Shown here: positions 47,676 through 58,380 of the stretch, one piece after another | Layout: each line of letters opens with the position of its first letter | Numbering within the stretch: position 1 is the first letter of the stretch | Source of the DNA: Mytilus californianus | Taxonomy: Eukaryota > Mollusca > Bivalvia > Mytilida > Mytilidae | DNA: 64,000 bases | Reading direction: 5' to 3' | Assembly (NCBI RefSeq): GCF_021869535.1 | Contig: NW_026262669.1 | Coordinates: 744,001-808,000, forward strand | Position numbers and translations under genes: made by a program | Notes under the pieces: model-generated | What the model saw: only the letters and a program-made list of their open reading frames with translations | Told to the model about the DNA's origin: nothing | Databases searched by the model: none

Positions 47676-47747
47676 AAATATCGAAGACTTGGAAGATTCA
47701 TAAAAGAAAATGGTGCTAAAGTAGATATTTCGTTGTAATGCAGATAT
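47676..47747 (-). CDS. LRR exon, locus B (type NEI)
   Basis: A 72-nt minus-strand exon with acceptor TCTTTTAG, donor GTAAGT and phase-2 borders. The core HYNEISTLAPFSFMNLPSL fits the LRR consensus. It is a sister of 43726 and 18582. The order NEI exon, then NNKI exon(s), repeats twice in locus B (47676 then 46502-44363; 43726 then 43052), suggesting a duplicated exon pair. Confidence 0.82.
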
Positions 47748-48239
47748 CTAAAAGAGAAGATTACAAAATTATTTGGGATATGTCCATCCTTTAAATAACA
47801 GTACAACACTTATAATTGTAGCCTTTGATAAATATTATGTTACCAAAGAACAAAACTAAACAATATCAAAGGTTGATATAGATAAAAATAAATAAGGGAG
47901 TATACCTCCATCTAACAAAACAATTAAAGTAGCATAGACGGCTGCACTTCGTAAATAACATCAGACAGCTATTCCTACAATATGTCAAGCTGTAAAAAGT
48001 CCAATGTCTGCAAAGGTCTCATATGAATGTAACAGAAGTCATTCACAACATTTTGTCAAAATAACCATGAACATTAAAATATGCAACATGAGAACAACTG
48101 ACGTAGTCCATGACTCAGGCATGAGCCTCAGATGGAAATAACACTTATTTAAAAGTTGTCTGTGTAGTTTTTGTTGTTATTCAACAAAAAATAATTATTT
48201 AAGATAACTGACACGATATCATTCCATTAAGAATATCTT

Positions 48240-48700
48240 ATGGTTACTTATTAACTCGTTGCAGCTCTGAAAGTTGAGGTCCTTTTACTGGAAGTTAACC
48301 ATGGTTGACTTATAAAGAGAGCAATCCATCATTCAGCTTCATTTAGTGATATACATAGCAGTTTGACGGAAGTGGTTAATTGACTCGGCTATATTTTCCC
48401 TTTTTCAATACTCGACATTTTAAAGCAAGATTTAAAGAGATTTCACAAATTTATTTTGATTTTTACAAAAAAATATTTAATGATTTCTAAAAGAAAGAGC
48501 TTTTAGAATTAGAATAAAAACGATTAATTTAGTTTCGGCTTTTCAATTGTACACATTTTAAAATAAAAATGTGAACCTGTTAAATAGCGTTCGACAACAA
48601 GCATGGGACTGATTTATTATCAGGTGTGTGAAACTCTGTTATTGACACAATAACAAGAAGATATACACGACGTTTCATTTCATTTAGCTAGTTAAGGTAA
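48240..48700. repeat. Intronic duplicated block, copy 1 left part
   Basis: The segment with 'gaaagttgaggtccttttac', 'gaagttaaccatggttgact' and 'cattcagcttcatttagtga' matches 54745-55230 in the same orientation. The right part of the same duplicated block continues at 52640, so about 3.9 kb was inserted here. Confidence 0.7.
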
Positions 48701-49080
48701 AGAACCACGAACTCGGGTCCGTTCTGAAAGAACATATAATAAAGTAGTACACATTGCATACAAAGTAGTTCCTACGCATAGCTGTGACTTTTAAAATTTG
48801 TAAAATATTTGGAAAATGATGTTAAGAAATGCAAGCCGAATGATTGGGGGTCATTGTAGAACCTTTGTTAAATGATTTTAAATAATTGAAAAAATGTATG
48901 AAATTGAAAAAGGAGGGCATATATTGCCGGTTTCTCAGATCTTAAGTGCCTATTTTTGTATTTCCGAACCTCCGGTAACCAGTGCGGTCTTATATGCAAT
49001 GAAGCGTATGATGATTGTTATGGCAAGGGTAACAAGAACGTATTGTTTTGGCATGGAATGAGTGTCAGTTTATTATAGAA

Positions 49081-49220
49081 TTAAACACATTTTTTCTATA
49101 AGTTATTGATGTGTAAACTCGGGCGATTAACTCACAAACTGAAAAAAGTCCGAAGTGTGAAGTTTGTGAGTTATTCGCTCGCGTTTACACATCAATAACT
49201 TCTAGAAAAAATGTGTTTAA
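49081..49220. repeat. Fold-back hairpin element with 60-bp arms
   Basis: The arm 49081-49140 is the inverse of 49161-49220 with about four mismatches, around a 20-bp loop. The arms contain 'gttattgatgtgtaaactcg' and its complement. The inner portions are CpG-bearing ('gggcgatta' and 'ttcgctcgcg'). It lies within the segment inserted relative to the paralogous block at 54.7-55.8 kb. Confidence 0.88.
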
Positions 49221-51324
49221 TCCTTATAATTCTTAATTTAAATTTAGATAGTTGTTGTTTGTAATATTGTTTTATATGTGTGTTCCGTTTGTGGAACACT
49301 AGCGTTGCATATACGGGCAATGCGCATGAATATATTAGAGTGAAATCGACACACAGGGAGGCTAATGTAGGTCATCACTTATTCTCGTTAAAGACAAAAA
49401 AGTAAGAATTAACAACACATTCTGCTAAATAATTTTGTTTTAAAACACATACAGAAACAATAATAGAACAACAAACACGTTCAATGTTAATAACTGAATG
49501 TTTACAGTCAAGAGTAAAAATATCGGGATTTTGAAGCCGCGCCATCAACGTGTACACACGCTACACAACTACACAGCTCAAAAGTGCTACATGTTAGCTG
49601 AAATTGAAACTACAGTTGTGATATACAGAATTTGCTGCAAATCCAGACATTTTGTGGTTTTGAAGATTGTACTGACTGTTTACTAGAACGTTCTAATTTG
49701 GCATATCGAAAGAGCGGAGTGGGGTTCGTTCGGTATTAAGAACAGATTGTCCAGTTTCCGTGTTAGTGACATTGTTTTGAATTGGAAAAATTGCGGTAGA
49801 AATATAAGGGGCAACTGGTACAAGTGCTGCTGATGACGAAGAATTACCCGTTGCTACATTGTCTAACACCGAACTAATTTTTGTACTTCTGAACGGTGCT
49901 TGGTCTTCTGCAAGAGTATTTCAGACTTTCCTCACATTTATGGTCCGACATACACATGATGCTCATATCCTTTAAATCCGCATCATTCATGGCTGTAATA
50001 GCTGTAGACCTGAGTGAGTGCCATGTGTAACGTTTAACACCAGCATTTTTACATATGTCGGGCATGAAAGCCGAGAAGTTGTTAACTTTTACAGGCGTTT
50101 CATTATACCATGTGTTGTACACTGATGGACAGCGTAAGGCTTCTCGGCAACATTGGTTGAACAGTAATTTGGTAGCTGGATCACACTTGGATAGAACGTG
50201 CTTAATCGTAGTAAGAGGACAGGACGGAGAATTAGGTACGGCATACATTTTCTTATCTTGCATTTCTCATGTTGCATCATCTAGTCCACTCTGGTGGTTT
50301 TTTTGGTGTGTCTCGTGCGAAATTGACATGAATTCAGATCCCCTTTCATCACGTTCAAATTTGAAAGAATTTATATTCAACTGATAATGGAATTTTTACC
50401 CCACGGCTGACGAAATGAATGCCTAAAAGGTACCATACTCTGAAACGGAGTGCAACAGGGTCCTCTTTTATTATAAGGTAGATGTTAATTTTCATCAATT
50501 CAGGAGTTGCTATAGTAGGGTGGTGTTGCGTAGGTCTTGATGAACCATTGCGCAAATTAAATTTGAGCTTGGCACTCAACATATAGAATTTGCTGATTTA
50601 AATTCTGTGTCACGGACAATGTCAATGCTACGGCCAATATCTTTAAGATGTCTGTTTATAGCAGCACGTACATTTTTTAATGAATGTTTGTGATATTCCT
50701 GTGCTTGTTCTTCTGGCATTTTTAAAGCCCTTTTGGTTATGTTTTGAGGTTGAGCCTCAGCATAAAATTGCCTCAAACTGCTGTTCAGACTGCCTACAGA
50801 GACAGTCTAAGAGTCAACAGTATTTGCGATTCTTTCAGAACACCAGGCTGAAAAGTAATAATGTACAAATATAAATTTGATTACAAAAAAGTTCATCTGC
50901 TTATGTTTATTTTTTATCTAAGATATATATGCATATGGGAAGATCATGGTTTAGATTACTTTTGTTGTTTGGTTGCTGTCTTGTGAACCTATAGGCTATA
51001 CGCCCCATCTCCTTTCATTCATATTTTCTAAAATATATATGTCTGTTTGGTTATTTCATTAGTTAAGTAAAAAAATACATTGTGTACACCAATCTCAAGT
51101 TTAGATTGTTTTTACCCATGGTCAATGGGCGTAAACAATGACATCGAAAACAATCAGTTCTTACTGTGATGTAATAACATAAGCATTGTGATAGTGTTAG
51201 GAAAAGAAGGGGAAAGAAGGGGAAAGAGCACAATTTTGGAATGTAGTCTATTTTTCACTCTCTGTTTTATTAAGTCATGTAATAAAACATTGAAATGTAT
51301 AAGTTTTATATTATTTTATGGGGA

Positions 51325-51348
51325 GGGGGGGGGGGGGGGGGGGGGGGG
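51325..51348 (+). repeat. 24-base G run
   Basis: An uninterrupted run of about 24 G, preceded by GGGGA, directly abuts the tRNA-like head of the SINE. Such a run can form G-quadruplexes and is prone to length error in sequencing and assembly. Confidence 0.85.
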
Positions 51349-51605
51349 CTCGGTGGCCGAGTGGTCTAAGTAGTTACTACTGCTGTAATCACTAGCCAGT
51401 CAACACTGAGGTTGTGAGTTTGAACCCTGCTCGTGCGGTTGCACTGGAGTCCAATCTTAATTGACTAGAATTTTCAGTTTTCCTATCGAAGGTCGGTGGT
51501 TTTCTCCGGCTTCCTCCACCAATAAAAACTGGCCGCCACGAAATAACCCAAAAGCGGTGCTTAAAAATGGCGTTAAAACACCAAAAATCAAAATCAAAAT
51601 CAGAT
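51349..51605 (+). mobile_element. tRNA-derived SINE
   Basis: The head resembles a Leu/Ser-type tRNA. It has a perfect A box TGGCCGAGTGG at 51354-51364 and a B box-like GAGTTTGAACC at 51416-51426 (one mismatch to the GWTCRANNC core). A central region ('gtcggtggttttctccggct' then 'tcctccaccaataaaaact' and 'aaatggcgttaaaacacc') follows, and the tail is a short repeat of 'aaaatc'. These parts are typical of mollusc SINEs with a conserved central domain, as I recall. It sits in the intron of the Crypton pseudogene, opposite in strand. Confidence 0.8.
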
Positions 51606-52639
51606 ATTATCTTCTGTTGTGTTATTTCATGTTTTATGATTTATTTTAGCTTGTGTCATTTCAAGTCAAGATTTAGATGAATCAACTCTTTTCTGGGAAA
51701 TGGTCAAGTTTTGATTTATATTGTCTGTCAAAACGGATCATTTCCTGGGTAGGTTTCATGGAAAAACAACAGCTAATTCAATCACTGTGTTTCAAAAAGA
51801 TTTTTGTATAGAATCTTACCGTTAAAGATTCTAACTCCCCAATTTTGTGGTTTTTTTTTGTTGAGGCACTGTACTGATTTTGCTCTATTTCAAGCAGAGT
51901 GTCTTTGTCTAGATTTTTGAAACGTCTCGAGTTAGATGTCTTTTCTGATTCCTGTATTGGTGCAGGCTCTTGTTGATGTTGTTGTACCTGGACATCAACT
52001 GTTTCAGCAAAAGTTGTGCTTGGAAGTGTTTCTGTCAGTGTTTGGTCATTGTTGATGCTTGTTACAGCATGAAGCAGAATTTCGTCAAAGCCTTCAACTT
52101 CTCGGTGCATAATTTCGAAAAAGGTCAACAAATTCATCAGCATCAATGTCTTCTGGCAGTTATAATTCAAAAGTTATTGGAACATCTGGCATCGTAGATG
52201 TGTCAAAATCAGCAAAAAGCTCCATTTTTACAGAATTTTAGGAGACGACTTTTCAGATGAATGGAAGGTCATGTGATTTCCGTATTTTTTACCAATTAAA
52301 AAAATGGTTTACAGCAATAATTTTGAACTCCATTCTATTTAATTTTTACAACCACTAAAAATATAAATTTATACATGCCCGGTTATATTTACACAATAAG
52401 CGTTCGCGATTTAGAGCCGCCATATTGTTTACATTAGTTACAAAAATAGTTCCGGCAACACAGTCTATCGAACTGTAAACCAAGAATAGAAAGTGGAATT
52501 GACCAATCACAGTTAACTGTGTGTAGATATGCAAATCATATAAGAATTATTTAAACTTAAGACACAAAAGAGCTATGCAAGTTTAAAAATATAGAAAATG
52601 AACATAGAAAGCAACTGGACCATTAATTAGTGGTTTTAT

Positions 52640-53420
52640 TCTGTAAACGTAAACAAAAGCTTTTCAATACTCATTTTTTGTTTTTTTCTTTTTGTTTTTA
52701 GATAACGTCGTCTACAACCGTACATATGACTTATAACGCTAGACAGTACTTACCAATTTTGAAAGTTTTTTGTACATCATGTACATAGTTCTTGTTAATA
52801 GATATAAGAAGGTGCGGCATGAGTGCCAATGAGACAACTCTCTATCCAAGTCAAAATTTATAAAAGTAAACCATTATAGGTCAAAGTACGGTCTTCAACA
52901 CGAAGCCTCTGCTCACACCGAACAGTAAGCTATAAAGGGCCCCAAAAATTACTAGTGTAAAACCATTCAAACGGAAAAACCAACGGTCTTATCTATATAA
53001 ATCTATTTGTTAAAAGTCGACGTTCTCATTGAGATATACACATTGACACTTTACTACCATCGAAGCGTTTATAAATCCCATTATATGTTAACAATGTTGT
53101 CGAAATATTACTAATGACTAATTTACCTTAACATCCTTTTTAAAAGTAATATGAATACATTGTTTTCAATCCAGCAAACTAAATGAAGGGGAGTAGAATC
53201 GTACAATATCGTCATTGGAAGGCAATAACTTTTATATCATACAGAATTACGACCAAAATCAGGTTGACTCATATCTAGATCTCATCAATGTGATTATAAA
53301 ATATATATTTGTAGAGATAATCTTGAAATAGCAAATACATGTATGTTTTTGCTTTATCGAGATTATCACTGTCTATCATAGACAAACACGAATAAATGTC
53401 CTTTAATGTCGATAATTTCG
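52640..53420. repeat. Intronic duplicated block, copy 1 right part
   Basis: From 'ataacgtcgtctacaaccgt' through 'cacattgacactttactacc' and 'tgtatgtttttgctttatcg' this matches 55300-55760 in order and orientation. A dispersed mussel repeat (52795-52985) has inserted near its start. Confidence 0.7.
52795..52985 (+). repeat. Dispersed mussel repeat ('gccaatgagacaactc' type)
   Basis: The run 'atagatataagaaggtgcgg' through 'gccaatgagacaactctcta', 'ggtcaaagtacggtcttcaa' and 'aagggccccaaaaattacta' is, from memory, a very abundant Mytilus interspersed repeat. A second, diverged copy lies at 62605-62735 in the same orientation. Confidence 0.75.
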
Positions 53421-54649
53421 ATAAAGAGTCAACGGGCGATTTCGTCCATTTTAAATACTTGTAGATTTTGTCTTGTTGTTGGAAGTTTCTCTATATTGTC
53501 AATTGTATTTCCCAAAAACTCAATACTTTCGTTAAAATGTCATTGAAGGTGTCTGAGAGTTTCAGCCATATGACATAGTTATAGACAATTTAATTTTTTT
53601 AACTCGCAATACACGATGCATCGGATTTAATGTCTTCATTCCAACCGAACGTGACAGCCAAACTGGTGTGCCATTTTAGCAAGGGTTTACTTTGTTCGAG
53701 AAAAAAAAACTGTGTGTGACAACATTTCTATACTATAGTCAGCTCGTAGGTTTTACATATAAGTGTTATACCGCCAAATCATAGTACGTCATATCCGGTT
53801 GCAAAAAAGGGTCGAAAAAAATATTCCCATTATGAATTTGACAGATGTAGGAAATTAATCCTTCATTTCATTGCATTAAACAATTTCTGAGTCATAAACA
53901 TATATCTTGGGTCTTTTAAAGCACAAGTCCTTTTTATTTGGTGTTTTTATAGAATATTTTGGAAACTTGAGGTTACATGGTTACATTTTTTTTTGTACTA
54001 AAGCTTGTTCACAGGAAAAAAGGGGCGAACATTTGATTCGTTTACTTCCAGTGATGGTTATTATCTTATATGCAAATGACATGTTGTGTGAAATTTTGTC
54101 TGTAGTACTGGACAGGTTACAAAATAAAAACAATGGTGGTATTACACCTATAACATGTGATATGTGGTACACTTTGATGAGACAGCAAACAACACAGAAA
54201 AATACATTTATTTAGAGTCAACAAACAGTCTTATATAATAGACAAATGCATATATAAAAAGTTTTCAACCGCCGCATGTCTACATGTCTACAAAAGGCTG
54301 ACTTTATATAATTCACCATTACAGATAAGACGACAGTCACAAGAACATTATGTATGTTTGAAAATGTTGTCCTGTTCTTTTTAATCTCGTTATTTTACAA
54401 ATTGAAAATAAAAAAAAATCCAATAAAACTCAGTGCAGTAAAAAACACATGCATATGTGTCATATATAATACATTATAAAAGAATACTATAGTACGAAAA
54501 AACAACAATAAAAAGAACAATCACATAGAATTCTACAAGAAGGATTGGCAACAGTATCTAGTAACCTAATGATATCATCTGACACTACACATTAATATCG
54601 ATGGCTGACGTCACAACTTCATGAATTATTCTATGTAACCACAAAGAAG
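53421..54649. other. Intron of locus B
   Basis: No exon seen. Open frames near 53907-54215 on either strand lack recognisable domains. Confidence 0.45.
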
Positions 54650-55760
54650 ACAACATTGCAACCAAACGAAAAAAATATCAAATATATCTAGAGGTCAATA
54701 TACAGTCCCCGACAAAAGACAGGTATCCTTGTAATATATCAAACTTTGGAAATAGAAAGTTGAGGTTCTATTAACTAGAAGTTAACCAGTTGACTTATTT
54801 AGAGTGCAATCAATCAGCTTCATTTAGTTATCAACATAGTTTGTAGTCCTAAGTGGTAAATTGACTCAACACATTTACTCTTTTCAAATATTAGATATCT
54901 TAAGTTAGAGTTGCGCAAGATTTCATAAGTGTCAATTCAGTTAAACAAACAGATATTTAAAGATTTATAAAAGAAATAATTTGTGAAAATAAAGATAAAC
55001 ACGATCGATTTGGTTTAATCTGAAATTCAGTATTTCTGATGGTTACTAAATTTTCAGGTAAATATCACATTTAATGTAGCTTGGGATTTTTAATTGTACA
55101 AATTCTAAAATATAAAGATGAAAGATTAAATTGCGTCCAACGACAAAAATGGCAGTGGATTTTTATTTGTTGTCTGGAGCTCAGTAATATGATCACAACT
55201 AACTCGTTATACAAGAAGATCTACGCGACGTGTCATTCAATTCTGATTGTTAAATGTACAATACAGCTTTTCTGTACTCATTTGTCCATTTATATTTTTT
55301 TGTAACGTCGACTACAATCGTATATATAACTAATTACACTGTACTGAAGACTTATCATTCTTGAAAGTTGAAAGTTGAAGGACAGAGTCCCTGCTAAATT
55401 TGATTTGCATGTAGTCTACGTACTCATTTGGAATATACAATTAACACTTTACTTTCATGGAAACGTTTATTCACTATCTGTTCATAGTGTTATCGAATTG
55501 ACCTTTAGTGTAACCTCAATTTAAAAAGTAGTACGAATACATTGCTTCCTATAATATGGAAAAATACCGTAAATATTATCATTGAGAGGCAATACATTCT
55601 ATATCATAACAGATTACGACAGAAACCATGTTTAATCATTTTTTGATATTATCTAGGTGATTATGAAACGTATAATAGATAGCGGTAATCTATAAATAGC
55701 TAATACTTGTATGTTTTTGCTATTTCGAGTTTTTTCTATCTATTATAGTTTCACAAAGAC
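54650..55760. repeat. Intronic duplicated block, copy 2 (uninterrupted)
   Basis: 54745-55230 matches 48240-48700 and 55300-55760 matches 52640-53420, with no large gap between them here. The first part (54650-54745, 'caaccaaacgaaaaaaatat' and 'atatctagaggtcaatatac') also matches 44090-44180 beside the cassette array. This is the empty-site paralogue that defines the 3.9-kb insertion at 48.7-52.6 kb. Confidence 0.7.
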
Positions 55761-56713
55761 AACCACAGGTAAAAGTATGATAAAAGTACCTCAACAGGTG
55801 TCATATATAGTAACAGTATAATAGAATCACGTGCATTAAAGTACAAACAAAACAACAATATCAGTTTCATAGAATTCAAGAAGTTATTTACGATGGATTA
55901 TATATAGATACCAAATGAAAATGTATTGTTACCAAATTTATTGTTGAATGTCATAGGGAATATATTCATTGATAAAAAATTAACATGTATAGTACCTCGA
56001 TATTACTTATTGAAATCATCTTAAATTGACAAGTTTAATTTCAGAGGATTACACGAACAATCAGTGATAAAAAAAAATGAAAAAGGAATATCTCATATAG
56101 AATTATTTGTAATGAAAAAAATATATTTTATGACGAAAATGAATAATTCCCATAGGAAACAGAAAACAAATATATTTCCCTGGGAAACTATACATATTCA
56201 ACTGGCATTCATGAAACGTTTCCCAGGGAAATAGAAAGTATGATTTTACTAATTTACGTGCAAGTATTTCCGATATTTTGCACCAGAACTACTATAGTTT
56301 TCAAGGAAATTATTTCTTATATATTTTTCCTGGGAAATAAAATGACAACAACTTAAGTCAGCTTCCATCATACCATCCTAATGAATGGTTTATAGTTGTT
56401 AATCCGTCCATTGCTTATCATACTGACATGTCTGTATACTGTTAGTCTTTCATTTGATATGCATATAACGATAACGTATAAGAAGTTGAATATCTAATTA
56501 ATTTATGTTTTTTTAGGTTGATTTGGGAAACTAGCGTTGCAATTTCGTGAAGGAAAATCGTCCATTAGTGTTAAAGCTTTTTAAGTATGTTTATTTGTTG
56601 TGCTCACTCTTTGTTTATTCTATATGTCATTTAATACTGTGTTTTAAGTGTATTATTTTTGAAAGTTTTACGACAAGGTCATTACAAAATGAATGAATAA
56701 AATATATACTTAC
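55761..56713. other. Intron of locus B
   Basis: No exon or recognised repeat. Short 'tttcccagggaaat' and 'tttcctgggaaat' motifs near 56160-56335 recur about four times in both orientations, a small local cluster. Confidence 0.45.
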
Positions 56714-56785
56714 ATGATACGCAGTTGTTCACAATCGACAAACGTGTCTTCCGGAATTTCAGAAATCTGATTGTTGGAGATATAG
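56714..56785 (-). CDS. LRR exon, locus B (type SNNQI)
   Basis: A 72-nt minus-strand exon with acceptor GAATGTAAG, donor GTAAGT and phase-2 borders. The core SNNQISEIPEDTFVDCEQL is the most canonical repeat of the set (IPEDTF), with a Cys replacing a Leu. No counterpart was found in locus A, where the BEL/Pao relic occupies the expected interval. Confidence 0.82.
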
Positions 56786-58192
56786 CTTACATTCAAAAGA
56801 AAGAATTCACTTGTAAAAATCGATAAATAACGTAGTTCTTTAGAAATTCAAGTGATATGTGTTAATTCCTGTATCCATTTGTAAAGAATACTGTTCAATA
56901 GAAAATGTTTAGGATGCAACAAAGGCCAATATATATAAGATTACTCTTGAGGTTTTTTATATTGCATTGATTACATATATATTAACCTTCATATTAAATG
57001 TTCCGTCAATATGGCAATATACATGTTGTAATGACACCTTTCTGTTATGTACGTTAAAAAACCATATGTTTACTCTTTACAAATATGATTTTAGGACATA
57101 AATGATTCAACGTTACCGACTACAATTTATCAAATTTGTTCAAAACATGAGTAACTGATATTTGCACAACATTTATGTCAATGATAGGCATGTCAGGACA
57201 AGATATATTGTTTAACAGCTTGAATCACATAGTAACACAACTGTTTTGTTATTTATTTGTGTACGTTGATAGTAGTCTTGCTTATTTGACTTTAATCACA
57301 AAACCCATTAGCTGTTGATGAAAAACTTATCTGCTCTTGAAATGATTTATTTTTCGGACTGTACTTTGCCTAGTGTGTGGGAAATTATAATTATCAACTC
57401 AAAATCTTGTTAACTATATGCAATTAAAACGCTTGAACGTCACTTGATCATTCAGCTAATAGTTTTCCGACATTGACATTAGTCTTTTATACAAGATGAC
57501 TTTTTAATGATAATATTAAAAACGCCATTTGAAACAGAAGATAGACTGAACTATTAGTAATACTGGTTTATCAAATGGTAGAAAGCTTAAAACAGAAGTC
57601 ACAATGTTTCAATCTAACTTAGCATTACATGTTACATAAAATGATATACCAGATATTTTAATTAACATATGCCATCTGGACATTTTATTGTATCGATATT
57701 TTTACCAAAATTTTGACATTTTTACCTATTATATGTCTGTTTGTTTTGCTCATACATTGTTGGCAATATCATGGAACTATATGTGACTGTAATACAAGTG
57801 AGATGTTTAGCTAGCTATAAAAGCAGGTTGTAGTCATCATTCTATAAAAGGAAATGCATGTACCAAGTCAGGAGTATGACAGTTGTTTTGTATTTGTTTA
57901 ATGAGTTTGAGCTTTTGATATCGCAATATGATAAGGGACTTTCCGTTTTGAATTTTCCTTGGAGTTCGGTGTTTTAGTTATTTTAATTTTTTTTCTACTA
58001 AAAAGCTACACAATCTTTGTCAATTTTGTATTCAACTTTTTGATCGACAAGACCATTTCTGTTTACGTTTATAGATTTGAATACTGAGGTATTAAATACC
58101 ATATAAGTACGATACATGACACACTTGTTTTTCAAGTGTGGTATCAATTATATAATATGCAATTGTAAGCTTAACAAAATGTATTTACATAC
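56786..58192. other. Intron of locus B, paralogous to locus A
   Basis: No exon seen. Sequence near 57190-57240 and 57355-57410 matches 22480-22500 and 22620-22680 beside the locus A exon at 22965. Confidence 0.5.
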
Positions 58193-58264
58193 ATAGTTCG
58201 CAACTGCTGCATCCTTTTGCAGAACTGAACCTCAATTTCTGTTATGTTGTTATATCGGAGATCT
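58193..58264 (-). CDS. First LRR exon, locus B (type DLRYN)
   Basis: A 72-nt minus-strand exon with acceptor TTTTCTAG, donor GTATGT and phase-2 borders. The core is RYNNITEIEVQFCKRMQQL. It is the orthologous-position partner of the locus A exon at 22965 and so probably the first repeat of the domain. The N-terminal cap exon expected upstream (at higher coordinates) was not found in 58265-64000. Confidence 0.82.
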
Positions 58265-58380
58265 CTAGAAAAGAAAAGCATCAAGTCAGCGATATAACTC
58301 GAGAAAAGTTCTGTTTTATCCTGTTTTGTAAATAAAAAAAAAAAAAACAAGCATTTTCTTTTTCAATCTTACTTCTTATA

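Larger units (their letters stand above)
49693..52225 (-). pseudogene. Crypton-type tyrosine recombinase pseudogene
   Basis: A two-exon minus-strand relic related to Crypton YR transposases and DUF3504 proteins, which cut and rejoin DNA through a tyrosine. Exon 1 (51820-52225) starts MELFADFDT, contains an in-frame stop and a frameshift, then RFKNLDKDTLLEIEQNQYS, and ends at donor GTAAGA. Exon 2 (49693-50847, acceptor TTACTTTTCAG) has an early stop, then LRQFYAEAQ, VRAAINRHLKDIGRSIDIV, RFRVWYLLGIHFVSRG, SPSCPLTTIKHVLSKCDP, and the catalytic HSLR (His-x-x-Arg), SDH and SLKYSCR. A Ser/Thr/Pro-rich tail in another frame ends at 49693. Frameshifts lie near 50580, 50380 and 49880, with stops near 50807 and 50266. 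Confidence 0.85.

Noticed and set aside
51349-51440. A true tRNA gene
   Set aside because: The A and B boxes are present, but the arms do not pair as a functional tRNA, and the sequence continues into a SINE body and tail.
52740-52800. Donor-like GTAAGTAC after an open minus-strand stretch, considered as another LRR exon
   Set aside because: The peptide lacks the LRR consensus, and the expected 72-nt length is interrupted by a dispersed repeat; the paralogous site near 55350 lacks the donor.
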